A stretch of DNA of 32,798 nucleotides from Eggerthia catenaformis OT 569 = DSM 20559 (lineage in GTDB: Bacteria > Bacillota_I > Bacilli_A > Erysipelotrichales > Coprobacillaceae): positions 283,604 through 316,401 of the forward strand of contig NZ_KB446648.1 of the NCBI RefSeq assembly GCF_000340375.1, in the 5' to 3' direction. Below are positions 21,724 to 32,100 of the stretch, piece after piece (position 1 is the stretch's first letter; the number at the start of each line of letters is the position of its first letter). The position numbers and the translations under genes are program-made. Below the pieces are notes generated by a model. That model searched no databases. It was given only the letters and a program-made list of their open reading frames with translations, and had not been told where the DNA came from.

Positions 21724-23616
21724 ATGTTAGATGATTTCTTAATTCAATTATATCATGAAGGGAATTGCTTAGAGGCTTATAAATTATTCGGTGCACATCC
21801 GGAAAATAATAATGGAGTGCCGGGAGTACGTTTTACTGTTTATGCTCCCAATGCCAGAAGTGTTCAGGTTGTTGGTGATTTTAATCAATGGAATGGTGAT
21901 AATTATTATATGGAGCGTTATTATGATGGCGGTATCTGGACCTTGTTTATTAAAGATTTAGAGGAATATGATATTTATAAGTATCGTATTGAAACACCAT
22001 CAGGGGCTAAAGTGGATAGAAGTGATCCATATGCTTTTTTCAGTGAGCTGCGTCCTGCTACAGCATCAAAGGTATTTGATCTTGACGGCTATAAATGGCA
22101 TGATAAGAGATGGATGAATAAACGTACTAAAAACTTTGATAAGAATATGAATATCTATGAAGTAAATCTTGGATCTTGGAAAATAAAAAAAGAGTTTACA
22201 GATAATGCTGATGGAGAGTTCTTTTCTTATGAAGAAATGGCGGATCAGCTGATTCCTTACGTTAAATCACTAGGATTTACTCATATTGAGCTGATGCCAT
22301 TAAATGAATTTCCATTTGATGGTTCTTGGGGTTATCAGGCGACAGGCTATTTTTCAGCAACAAGCCGCTACGGGAATCCTCATCAATTAATGTATTTTAT
22401 TGAACAATGCCATAAGAATGATATTGGTGTTATCATGGATATGGTTTTGGCTCATTTCGTAAAGGATGGTCATGGCTTACATATGTTTGATGGCGGATGT
22501 GTTTATGAATATGGTGACTTTGAAAGAAGATATTCAGAATGGGATTCCGTTTATTTTGACTGCGGGAAGGAAGAGATTCGTTCATTCTTAATGAGTGCTG
22601 TTCATTTTTGGGCGGAGATGTTCCATATAGATGGTTTCAGGTTTGATGCTGTCAGCAATATGCTTTATTGGCGAGGGAATAAGCTTATTGGTCAAAATGA
22701 TGGAGCTATTGAATTATTAAAGAGAATGAATAACCGTATGAATGAGCTTTATCCATCTGTCATGATGATTGCTGAAGATTCAACGGATTTCCCATATGTT
22801 ACTAAGCCTGTTAAAGATGGCGGTATCGGCTTTGATTATAAATGGGATATGGGATGGATGAATGATACTTTACGTTATTTTAAGGAAGATCCTGTTTATC
22901 GTCAGTATGATCATAATCTATTAACTTTCTCAATGATGTATTATTATAGTGAAAAGTTTATTTTACCTTTCTCACATGATGAAGTTGTTCATTCTAAGGG
23001 AACGATTTTAGATAAGATGTGGGGAAATAATGATCAGAAATTCGCTCAGGTTAAGGCTTTATATATTTATATGATGACTCATCCGGGTAAAAAGCTTAAT
23101 TTCATGGGAAATGAACTGGCTGAATATAAAGAATGGGATGAAAGAAAAGCTTTAGGATGGAAGATTTTAGATTATCCGCAACATAATTCTTTTCATCAAT
23201 TCTTTAAAGATTTAAATAAAATACTTGCAGAATATCCTTCTTTATGGAAATATGATTATAATCCTGATGGATTTAAATGGCTGGTTGTTGATGATAATCT
23301 GCAAAGTGTATTTTCTTATGCGAGGTTTGATGATCATGGCAATGCTATTGTGGTCGTATGTAACTTTATCGGCAATTCACATGAAGATTATACGATTCCT
23401 GTACCGTTTGCCGGCAGCTATAAAGAAATTCTTAATAGTGATAAAGATATTTATACCGGAGGAAATTATACGAATACGAGAGCTATTCGTTCTAAAAAAG
23501 GTCAATGTCTTAATGAAGAAAATAGTATTAAGATAAAACTGGCGCCTTTCTCCGCTTGTATCTTTGAATATAAGAAACCGGAGATAAAGAAAAGAATTGT
23601 AAAAAAGAAAAAATAA
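21724..23616 (+). CDS. glgB: 1,4-alpha-glucan (glycogen) branching enzyme
   Basis: A 630-residue GH13_9 enzyme that makes alpha-1,6 branches in glycogen (EC 2.4.1.18), acting in the cytoplasm. An N-terminal CBM48 domain (about 20-110, VRFTVYAPNARSVQVVGDFN) precedes the TIM barrel. Region I is DMVLAHFVKD (239-248). Region II is DGFRFDAVSNML, with nucleophile Asp308. Region III is MIAEDST, with acid/base Glu351. Region IV is FSHDEVVHSKG, with the HDE triad 418-420. A beta-sandwich and a Lys-rich tail (IKKRIVKKKK) close it. The ribosome site is 11 nt from ATG, slightly far. glgP starts 15 nt after the stop. Confidence 0.97.
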   Translation: MLDDFLIQLYHEGNCLEAYKLFGAHPENNNGVPGVRFTVYAPNARSVQVVGDFNQWNGDNYYMERYYDGGIWTLFIKDLEEYDIYKYRIETPSGAKVDRSDPYAFFSELRPATASKVFDLDGYKWHDKRWMNKRTKNFDKNMNIYEVNLGSWKIKKEFTDNADGEFFSYEEMADQLIPYVKSLGFTHIELMPLNEFPFDGSWGYQATGYFSATSRYGNPHQLMYFIEQCHKNDIGVIMDMVLAHFVKDGHGLHMFDGGCVYEYGDFERRYSEWDSVYFDCGKEEIRSFLMSAVHFWAEMFHIDGFRFDAVSNMLYWRGNKLIGQNDGAIELLKRMNNRMNELYPSVMMIAEDSTDFPYVTKPVKDGGIGFDYKWDMGWMNDTLRYFKEDPVYRQYDHNLLTFSMMYYYSEKFILPFSHDEVVHSKGTILDKMWGNNDQKFAQVKALYIYMMTHPGKKLNFMGNELAEYKEWDERKALGWKILDYPQHNSFHQFFKDLNKILAEYPSLWKYDYNPDGFKWLVVDDNLQSVFSYARFDDHGNAIVVVCNFIGNSHEDYTIPVPFAGSYKEILNSDKDIYTGGNYTNTRAIRSKKGQCLNEENSIKIKLAPFSACIFEYKKPEIKKRIVKKKK

Positions 23617-23631
23617 TTGGGGGAAATTTAG

Positions 23632-26028
23632 ATGTTTAAAACGAAAGAAGAGTTCAAATACGAGTTCTCTAAAAGGATCATCGAGCAGTATGGAAGAACA
23701 GTAGAGGAATCCCATATTACTGAAAAGATGATGATTCTTGAGTCTATGGTTAGAGATTATGCATCAGTAAACTGGGCCATGACTAAGATGCAGGTTAGAA
23801 ATAATCATCAGAAGCAGGTGCATTATTTTTCTATGGAGTTCTTGATTGGACGACTCCTTGTTAACAACATGATGAATTTAGGAATTTATGATATCGCAAA
23901 AGAGGGATTAGCTGATTATGATATTAATATTCATGAATTAGAAGAATTGGAATCTGATGCCGGATTAGGAAATGGCGGTCTGGGGAGATTGGCTGCCTGT
24001 TTTATGGATTCACTGGCTTCTTTATCTTATCCTGCTTTTGGTCATACGATTCGTTATGAATATGGATTCTTTGAACAGAAGATTGAAGATGGCTATCAGA
24101 TTGAATTACCTGATCAGTGGCTAAGATTAGGTAATATCTGGGAGGTTAGAAAGCCAAAGCATGCCTGTGAAGTTAAATTCTGGGGACGTGTTGAGTGGGA
24201 CGGTCAGAAACAGAAATGGCGTCATGTGAATGCGGAATGTATACGTGCAGTTCCTTATGATGTTCCTATTGTTGGTAACAATACTACTGTTACGAATACG
24301 TTAAGATTATGGAAGCCTGAACCAAGTGATCATTTTCCTAAGGGGAAAAATTTTAGATTATATTTACAGGAAGTCAATGATATTTGTCAGAATCTTTACC
24401 CGGATGATTCAACACCGGCAGGAAAGTTTTTAAGATTAAAACAGCAGTATTTCTTTGTGGCTGCAGGGCTAAACTCTATTGTTAGAGCACATCTAAGAAT
24501 CTATCCTGACTTATCTAATTTCCATGAAAAGAATGTTATTCAGTTAAATGATACACATCCTGTTTTAGTTATTCCTGAACTAATGAGAATACTTATTGAT
24601 GATTATAATTATGAATGGGATGATGCATGGCATATTGTTACCAATACCTGTGCCTATACAAATCATACTATTTTAGCAGAAGCATTGGAGAAATGGCCGA
24701 TTGATATGATGCAGAATTTACTGCCTCGAGTTTATCAGATTGTTGATGAAATTCATAAGAGATTTAACGGCTATGTAAAGATGCAGACAAATAATGATGA
24801 GAGAATATTAAATCGTGTTATGATCTTAAAAGATGGACAGGTGTATATGGCTCATATGGCTATTGCCGGAAGCTTTAGTGTTAATGGTGTAGCATTATTA
24901 CATAGTAATATTTTAAAAGATCGTGAGATGAAAGATTTTTCTGATATTTTTCCGGGTAAATTTAATAATAAGACGAATGGTATTACTCATCGTCGCTGGC
25001 TGGTTTATAGCAATCCGGAGTTAACTGAGTTATTAAAGAATACTATTGGGAAAGAATGGATTGCTCATCCTGAAAGATTATCAGACTTAAGAAGATATAT
25101 TGATGATTCAATTCTGCAAAACAAGTTCCTGAATGTAAAATATCAAAGAAAAATTGATTTAGCTAATTATATTAAGGAGCATAATGGGATAGAGGTAGAT
25201 GTAAACAGTATTTTTGATATTCAGGTAAAGAGACTTCATGCTTATAAGAGACAGCTGTTAAATGTTATGCATATTATTTATCTGTATCAGAGGATGAAAC
25301 AAGATCCTTCATTTAGAATTTATCCTCATACTTATATTTTTGGAGCTAAAGCCGCACCTTCTTACTATTTTGCTAAAAAAGTTATTAAGCTGATTAATAG
25401 TGTTGCTGATGTGGTTAATAATGATCCTGATACAAATAAGTATTTAAAAGTTGTATTTATTGCAAACTATGGGGTTACTATTGCTGAACATATTATTCCT
25501 GCAGCTGATGTTTCAGAACAAATTTCATTGGCAGGTAAAGAAGCATCAGGAACTTCTAATATGAAGTTTATGATGAATGGTGCTATTACATTGGGAACAT
25601 TAGATGGTGCTAATGTTGAAATAGCTGAACGTGTAGGGGATAAGAATGCTGTTATCTTTGGCTTAAAGGTTGATGAAATTAATCGAATTAAAGACAGTCA
25701 TTCGTACCATGCTTGGGATTACTATAATAATGATATGAGAATCAGAAAAGTTGTAGATTCATTAACTGATGGATCATGGGGACAGTCCAGAGAAGAATTC
25801 AGACTGATCTTTGATGAATTAATGGGTCATAATGATGAATATCTATTACTAGCCGATTTTGATAGTTATGTAAAAGCACAGGAAAGAATTAATGATCTTT
25901 ATCAAAATAAAGAACTTTGGGCACATATGTGTTTGAGGAATATTGCTGAAAGTGGCTATTTTTCAAGTGATCGAACAATTGAGGAATATGTTCAGGATAT
26001 CTGGCATTTAGAAAGGGTTAAAAAGTAA
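23632..26028 (+). CDS. glgP: Glycogen/maltodextrin phosphorylase
   Basis: A 798-residue GT35 enzyme that releases glucose-1-phosphate from glucan ends (EC 2.4.1.1). The N-terminal region has YFSMEFLIGR (64-73) and AGLGNGGLGRLAACFMDSLA, the standard family blocks. The PLP attachment site is EASGTSNMKFMMNGA, with Lys645 binding the cofactor; the usual second Gly is Ser here (SGTSN), which some Firmicutes also have. TLDGANVEI follows. Length is normal. It shares one base with the DUF1292 gene (TAATG), indicating coupled translation. It works on chains trimmed by the pullulanase encoded downstream and made by glgB upstream. Confidence 0.97.
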   Translation: MFKTKEEFKYEFSKRIIEQYGRTVEESHITEKMMILESMVRDYASVNWAMTKMQVRNNHQKQVHYFSMEFLIGRLLVNNMMNLGIYDIAKEGLADYDINIHELEELESDAGLGNGGLGRLAACFMDSLASLSYPAFGHTIRYEYGFFEQKIEDGYQIELPDQWLRLGNIWEVRKPKHACEVKFWGRVEWDGQKQKWRHVNAECIRAVPYDVPIVGNNTTVTNTLRLWKPEPSDHFPKGKNFRLYLQEVNDICQNLYPDDSTPAGKFLRLKQQYFFVAAGLNSIVRAHLRIYPDLSNFHEKNVIQLNDTHPVLVIPELMRILIDDYNYEWDDAWHIVTNTCAYTNHTILAEALEKWPIDMMQNLLPRVYQIVDEIHKRFNGYVKMQTNNDERILNRVMILKDGQVYMAHMAIAGSFSVNGVALLHSNILKDREMKDFSDIFPGKFNNKTNGITHRRWLVYSNPELTELLKNTIGKEWIAHPERLSDLRRYIDDSILQNKFLNVKYQRKIDLANYIKEHNGIEVDVNSIFDIQVKRLHAYKRQLLNVMHIIYLYQRMKQDPSFRIYPHTYIFGAKAAPSYYFAKKVIKLINSVADVVNNDPDTNKYLKVVFIANYGVTIAEHIIPAADVSEQISLAGKEASGTSNMKFMMNGAITLGTLDGANVEIAERVGDKNAVIFGLKVDEINRIKDSHSYHAWDYYNNDMRIRKVVDSLTDGSWGQSREEFRLIFDELMGHNDEYLLLADFDSYVKAQERINDLYQNKELWAHMCLRNIAESGYFSSDRTIEEYVQDIWHLERVKK

Positions 26029-26303
26029 TGGATGAATTTGATATTATTACTATTGAAGATGGACAGGGTGTTGAGAAGGATGTTGAATTGATTTTCTCAT
26101 ATACGGATGAAGAAACTGCAAGAACATATTATTTGTATGCAGATAATACAGATGATCAAAATAAGGAAGTTAATTCTTATGTCTTTTATCGTGATCCTGA
26201 TTCACCGGAGGATGAACTTTATGCGATTGAGACAGATGAAGAGTATGATCGTATTATAGAAGTCTTTGATACTGCTTTTAATAGTATTGAACAGGTTGAT
26301 TAA
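26028..26303 (+). CDS. DUF1292-family small acidic protein
   Basis: A 91-residue acidic protein of the YrzB/DUF1292 type: IITIEDGQGVEKDVELIFSY, a central strand with YYLYAD, YVFYRDP, ELYAIETDEEYDRIIEVFD. In other Firmicutes this family usually sits beside yrzL/ruvX (yrrK) and its function is unknown. Here it starts inside the stop codon of glgP and ends in a terminator, so it is the last gene of the glgB-glgP transcript. No other clue to its role is visible. Confidence 0.85.
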   Translation: MDEFDIITIEDGQGVEKDVELIFSYTDEETARTYYLYADNTDDQNKEVNSYVFYRDPDSPEDELYAIETDEEYDRIIEVFDTAFNSIEQVD

Positions 26304-26309
26304 GTATGT

Positions 26310-26342
26310 AAGAGTCCTAATAATGGGTTAGGACTCTTTTTT
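26310..26342 (+). terminator. Terminator of the glgB-glgP-DUF1292 operon
   Basis: The 11-bp stem AAGAGTCCTAA / TTAGGACTCTT with loop TAATGGG, then six Ts. Confidence 0.9.
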
Positions 26343-26434
26343 AACTGTAATCATACAGTATTTTTTGGATTTATATCAATAAATTTCAAAACATAAAAAT
26401 ATAGGGTATTAATATATAAATTTCCTGCTAATTA

Positions 26435-26443
26435 TGATAAGAT
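26435..26443 (+). promoter_or_regulatory. Extended -10 promoter of the pullulanase operon
   Basis: TGATAAGAT, predicted start near 26450, about 17 nt before ATG at 26467. The ribosome site GGAGGG (26454-26459) lies almost at the 5' end of the message. Confidence 0.55.
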
Positions 26444-26466
26444 AGTGGTGCATGGAGGGATGTAGT

Positions 26467-28551
26467 ATGCAGTCAGATTTTATACGCATGTACGCCACAG
26501 CAGTGTCCTTTGATGAAATCAAAGTATACTTATCAAGTAACTACTATAACGGTATATCAAGTAAGTTTTATATCAAAGAGCTTCATTCCAATCAATCTGC
26601 TTTATTACAGGGTGATGCCCATGATGAAGAGAATGGATTTAAAACTTATCTTTTACATACAAAAATAGAATTAGAAAAAAGATATGTAGTGACAGATGCT
26701 TATGGATTAACATGTTTTCTTGATTTAAGTCCATTAACACTAACTGAGGAATTTGATCAAAGATACTATTATGATGGTGATGATTTAGGATCACAGTATT
26801 CAAAACATTCGACAATATTTAAAGTATGGTCTCCTTTATCTACATCTGTGATTCTTAAATTAAAAAAGGGATCGGATGTACAGTTATATTCAATGACTAG
26901 AAATGATAAAGGTGTTTTTGGCTGTAAAGTAAAGAAAGATTTAGAAGGATACCGTTATGTCTATATCATAGAGAATAATACATCTATTATAGAAACCTGT
27001 GATCCTTATGCTTATGCCTCTACCAGCAATATGAAGAGTTCAATTGTTGTAGATTTAAAAAAGTTGGAAAGAAAAAAATCTTCTTTACCATTATTAAAGC
27101 ATAGTACGGATGCTATTATATATGAATTGGGAGTAAGAGACTTTTCTGTAGATGCTTATGGTAAACTAAGACATAAAGGAAAGTTTTTAGCTTTCTGTGA
27201 AGAAGGCAATGTAACAGAGATGGGATATTTAAGCGGTATTGATTATTTAAAGGACTTAGGTATTACTCATGTGCAGTTGATGCCTATTAATGATTTTGCA
27301 ACTGTCGATGAAGATCTTCCTTATGAATTATATAACTGGGGCTATGATCCGGCACAATATAATACAACTGAAGGAAGCTATGTTACGCTTCCTAATGATG
27401 GTTATAGACGTGTCAATGAATGTCAGAAAATGATTGAGAGTCTTCATAAGAATGGTTTAAGAGTTATTTTAGATGTTGTTTATAATCATATGCATGATGT
27501 TAATCAGAATGCTTTGGAAAAAACAGTTCCTTATTATTTCTTTAGAAGAGACGAGAATGGTTATCGTACTAATGGAACATGGTGTGGTAATGATTTTAAT
27601 ACAACAGCGAAGATGTGCCGTAAATATATCTTGGATATGTGTAAAAGATGGCAAGTTCTTTATGGAGCAGACGGTTTTAGAATGGATCTGATGGGTATTA
27701 TTGATATTGACACGGTTAATGCTATTTATAGACAGGGAAAAGCTATTGATCCATCATTCCTATTATATGGAGAAGGATGGAATATGGGAACATTACCTGA
27801 AAATCAGAAAGCCATTATTGAGAATAATCAGTTATTACCGGGCGTGGGCTTCTTTAATAATTATTTTAGGGATACTTTAAGAGGTAATAATCAGCTGGAA
27901 AGAAAAGGGTATATTTCCGGTGATACTTATAAGACAAATGAAGCTATTATTGCATTATGTGATTATGGGAAATTCTCTTCTATTGAACAAAATCTTAATT
28001 ATCTGGAATGTCATGATAATGCTACTAATTATGACAAACTGCTTGTGTCCAATGCTGAAGAAAATGAATTGTGTCGACAAAGGAGATGCATGATAGGAAC
28101 CGCAATGATTTTATTAGCTCAGGGAATGCCGTTTTTACATGCCGGTCAGGAATTCTTTGATACTAAAGGCGGGAATGCCAATTCATATAATGCCGGTGAT
28201 AATGTGAATAAGTTTGACTGGGGCAGAAAAGATCAGTATCTTGATCAGATTGAATTTGTAAAGATGCTTATTAGACTTAGAAAAGATAATCCATGCTTTA
28301 GACATTATGATTATCAAGAAATGAGAGATCATATTCGGATTAATAATATTAATCATCGTATGATTGAATATATTCTGACTCAGGATAATGGTCAGTATAA
28401 AGAAATAAGAGTTTATTTTAATCCTTCATATGATTATATTTCTGTTCAGATAGGTTCTGATTTTAAAGTAATGTATAGTATGGAACAGGAGGAGATTACA
28501 GATGGTTCATTAACAGTTAAAGGTGTTTCAATGGCTATCTGTGTCAGATAA
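26467..28551 (+). CDS. pulA: Type I pullulanase (glycogen debranching)
   Basis: 694 residues from the ATG at 26467; an in-frame ATG at 26452 lies before the ribosome site GGAGGG and is rejected. A GH13_14 enzyme that cuts alpha-1,6 branches (EC 3.2.1.41). The pullulanase hallmark YNWGYDP is at 289-295. Other regions are DVVYNHMHD (336-344), GFRMDLMG with nucleophile Asp407, YGEGWNMGT with Glu436, and LECHDN with His516-Asp517. There is no signal peptide, so it acts inside the cell, presumably on glycogen together with GlgP. It has no maltose-binding surface domains. The N-terminal part (1-110) probably folds as a carbohydrate-binding sandwich. pth follows after 1 nt. Confidence 0.95.
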   Translation: MQSDFIRMYATAVSFDEIKVYLSSNYYNGISSKFYIKELHSNQSALLQGDAHDEENGFKTYLLHTKIELEKRYVVTDAYGLTCFLDLSPLTLTEEFDQRYYYDGDDLGSQYSKHSTIFKVWSPLSTSVILKLKKGSDVQLYSMTRNDKGVFGCKVKKDLEGYRYVYIIENNTSIIETCDPYAYASTSNMKSSIVVDLKKLERKKSSLPLLKHSTDAIIYELGVRDFSVDAYGKLRHKGKFLAFCEEGNVTEMGYLSGIDYLKDLGITHVQLMPINDFATVDEDLPYELYNWGYDPAQYNTTEGSYVTLPNDGYRRVNECQKMIESLHKNGLRVILDVVYNHMHDVNQNALEKTVPYYFFRRDENGYRTNGTWCGNDFNTTAKMCRKYILDMCKRWQVLYGADGFRMDLMGIIDIDTVNAIYRQGKAIDPSFLLYGEGWNMGTLPENQKAIIENNQLLPGVGFFNNYFRDTLRGNNQLERKGYISGDTYKTNEAIIALCDYGKFSSIEQNLNYLECHDNATNYDKLLVSNAEENELCRQRRCMIGTAMILLAQGMPFLHAGQEFFDTKGGNANSYNAGDNVNKFDWGRKDQYLDQIEFVKMLIRLRKDNPCFRHYDYQEMRDHIRINNINHRMIEYILTQDNGQYKEIRVYFNPSYDYISVQIGSDFKVMYSMEQEEITDGSLTVKGVSMAICVR

Positions 28552-28552
28552 A

Positions 28553-29107
28553 ATGAAATTAATAGTAGGACTTGGAAATCCCGGCAGAAAATATCAGCAT
28601 ACCAGACATAATACAGGTTTTATGATTATAGATATGTTATCAGAAAAACTAAATCAGCCTATTGAGACAAAGAAGTTTCAAGGTCTGTATACAAAATTTA
28701 AATATCATGGTGAGGATATTGTTTTATTAAAACCGGAAACCTATATGAATGAATCAGGCGTATGTGTACAGGCTATGATGAATTATTTTAAGATCGATCC
28801 TGATGACTTATTAGTTATCTATGATGATTTGGATATGCTTCCGGGGTCAATCAGACTTAGAGAAAAAGGGGGATCCGGAGGTCATAATGGGATGAAGAGT
28901 ATTATTGCTCATATAGGAACTCAGGATTTTAAGCGTATTCGTATCGGTATTGGAAAAGATAAGAATTATCAGACAGCTGATTGGGTATTAGGACATTTTT
29001 CGATACCGGAAATGGAACTGATGCTTCAAAGCGGTCATAAAGCGGTAAATGCTGTGATGTGTTATTTAGATTATGATTTTTCCAAAGCTATGAATCTGTA
29101 TAATTAA
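28553..29107 (+). CDS. pth: Peptidyl-tRNA hydrolase
   Basis: 184 residues; releases tRNA from dropped peptidyl-tRNAs (EC 3.1.1.29). LIVGLGNPGRKYQHTRHNTG carries the conserved Asn9 and catalytic His19 (E. coli Asn10, His20). LLKPETYMNESG, VIYDDLDMLPGSIRLREKG and the GGHNGMKSI loop are all present. The start ATG at 28553 is 1 nt after the pullulanase stop and has no clear ribosome site, so translation is probably coupled to the pullulanase. An earlier in-frame ATG at 28523, inside pulA, is less likely because MKLIVGLG is the family's N-terminus. mfd follows 8 nt later, as is usual in Firmicutes. Confidence 0.97.
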   Translation: MKLIVGLGNPGRKYQHTRHNTGFMIIDMLSEKLNQPIETKKFQGLYTKFKYHGEDIVLLKPETYMNESGVCVQAMMNYFKIDPDDLLVIYDDLDMLPGSIRLREKGGSGGHNGMKSIIAHIGTQDFKRIRIGIGKDKNYQTADWVLGHFSIPEMELMLQSGHKAVNAVMCYLDYDFSKAMNLYN

Positions 29108-29115
29108 GAGAAGAT

Positions 29116-32100
29116 ATGAATAAAATTTTAGATGTTTTAAAAGATAATCCGGCCTTAAAACAAATGTTATCGGGTAAAGGCGAGATTGTAACAAACAATA
29201 TAAATGACGAAGCTTACCTGATTGCCGGTGCATTTATAAAAAAACCAAAACAGATTATTATTATTAAGCAGAACCAGTATCAGGCTCTGCATCTTTACTA
29301 TGCTCTTAAAGGATTGTTAAAGGATGTCTGCTACTATCCCAGTGATGAATCACTAAGAGTAGAAGCAGTCGCATATTCTTATGAATTATTAGGAGAAAGA
29401 ATGAATAGTCTCTATCTTCTTTCTCTTAATCAGCCGGTTATCTGTATTGCTCATACCCATTCAGTTATACGATATATTACTCCTCTCAATTTATTTAAAG
29501 AATCTATTATTCATCTAAAAGTTCATCAGATTATTGAACCATTAGAATTAAGACAGCAATTGCTTCGTTTAGGCTATCAGATAACTCAGCGTGTAGACTC
29601 TCCGTTCTATATGTCTAGAAGAGGCGGTGTTATTGATGTTTACTCTATTCAATACGAACATCCTGTGCGTATTGAATTCTTTGATAATGAAATTGAAACC
29701 ATTTCATTTTTTTATTCAGATACACAAAGACGTAGTGAGAAAATAGATGAAGTAACATTGCTGCCGGCTACTGAAATGCTTTATGATCATAAGAATGTTG
29801 ATTCCGTTATTAAGAAAATCAAAGAATTAAAAGAGGCTATGCATCTTGAAAAAGAATATCAGGATGAATTAGATGAAAATATTGCTTTGGATATTGAAGC
29901 ATTAAAATCACATGATTATTCTCTTCGTTTATATCAGTATCTCTCTTTATTTGAACATAAGGCGAATCTATTAGATTATGCTAAAGGAGCTATGATCATT
30001 ACTTCGGGAATAGAGACTATTCATAATGCTTTTAAAAGATTTACGGAAGAATCTTTTTTCTATTTTCATGAAATACAGGAAATAGGGGAGATGGTTAAGG
30101 GATTAGATCTTTATTATGATATTCATGAAATTACTTCTTGTAGAGATATTAATTTTACTGAATTTAAGTTAAAAGATAATCAGATAGAATTCCTGACTCA
30201 GCCTGTCACTATTTCTATGATTAATAATCATACTTTCTTAACTCAGCTAAAAGATTATGCTGTTTTTAATAAAGTTCTTATCTGTCTGAATGAAAAGAGA
30301 CATATAGATTCTTTAATTAGATTATTTGAAGAACATCAGATTAAGTATACTTTAGTTACTAATGATTCTCATATTTATAAAAATACGATTAATATCTATT
30401 TTGGGAATCTTCCTTCAGGGATACAGTTTGTTCATGAAAGATTGGTTTTACTCACAAGTCATGAATTATTTACTGCACCCATAAAGAGGAAAGGTTACAT
30501 CAAATATAAGAATGCTTCTGTTATTAAGGATTATAATGAGCTGAATATTGGAGATTATGTTGTTCATGATACCAATGGTATTGGACAGTATATGGGTATC
30601 AAGACTTTAGAAGTTCAGGGTATTCATAAAGACTTTCTTTATATTGCTTATAAAGGTAATGATGTTTTATATGTACCTGTAGAAAACTTCAGACTGATTA
30701 GAAAATATTCATCAAGAGATGGAAAAGTTCCTCATGTTCATGAATTATCCGGGACTAAATGGGCTAAAGAAAAGGCAAGAGTAAGAGCAAAGGTTGATGG
30801 CTTAGCTGATGATCTGATTGCCTTATATGCTCAAAGAATGGCTCAGCCGGGATTTGCTTTTAAAGAGGATAATGAGATTCAGATGACTTTTGAACAGCAG
30901 TTTGGCTATGAGTTGACATTAGATCAGCAAAGAGCTATTGATGAAATTAAAACAGATATGGAAAAACCAAGACCAATGGATCGCTTATTATGTGGAGATG
31001 TCGGCTTTGGAAAAACAGAAGTAGCAATTAGAGCTTGTATGAAAGCAATTCTTTCTAATAAGCAATGTGCTTTTCTATGTCCAACAACTATTCTTTCTTC
31101 TCAACATTATCGAGTTATGAAGAAGAGATTTGCAGATTTTCCTGTTACTATTGCACTACTGAACCGCTTTACTTCGTCTAAAACAAAAAAAGAAATTCTG
31201 AATGACTTAAAGAATGGGAAGATAGATCTTTTAATAGGAACGCATCGTATTCTTTCTAAAGATGTTGTATTTAAAGATTTAGGATTATTATGTATTGATG
31301 AGGAACAAAGATTCGGTGTCAGACAGAAAGAAAAGATTAAGGAATATAGAAAGACAATTGATGTATTGACATTAACGGCTACACCTATTCCTAGAACTCT
31401 TCAGATGTCATTAATGGGAATCAGAGGATTATCTCAGATAGAAACACCGCCATTAAACAGATTACCTGTTCAGACTTATGTTTCTGAATATTCACCACCA
31501 TTAGTTAAACAGGTTATTGAAAGAGAACTGGCAAGAGATGGACAGATTTTTTATCTTCATAATCGGACAGATAATATTTATGAAACAGCTTCTCAGATTC
31601 AGAGTCTTGTTCCTGATGCTCGTATCGGTGTTGGACATGGACAAATGAAAAAAGAAGAATTAGAAGATGTTATGCAGGAATTTGTAGATCATCAGTATGA
31701 TATTCTTGTTTGTACCACAATTATTGAAACAGGAATTGATATTCCTAATGCAAATACAATTCTTGTTGAAGATGCTGATCACTTTGGCTTAGCACAGCTT
31801 TATCAGATTAAAGGTCGTGTTGGAAGAAGTGAAAGATTGGCTTATGCTTATCTTCTCTATCGTAAAAATAAGATTATGAATGAAGAAGCAGTGAAGCGGT
31901 TAAAAGCAATTAAAGAATTTACGCAGTTAGGAAGCGGTTATAAGATAGCAATGAGAGACTTATCAATTAGAGGATCAGGAGATATTCTGGGAGGAGAACA
32001 GGCAGGATTTATTGACAGTGTAGGATTTGATATGTATATGAAAATATTACAGGAAGCTATCCTGGAAAAACAAGGTCAATCAATTGAAGAGGAAGACATT

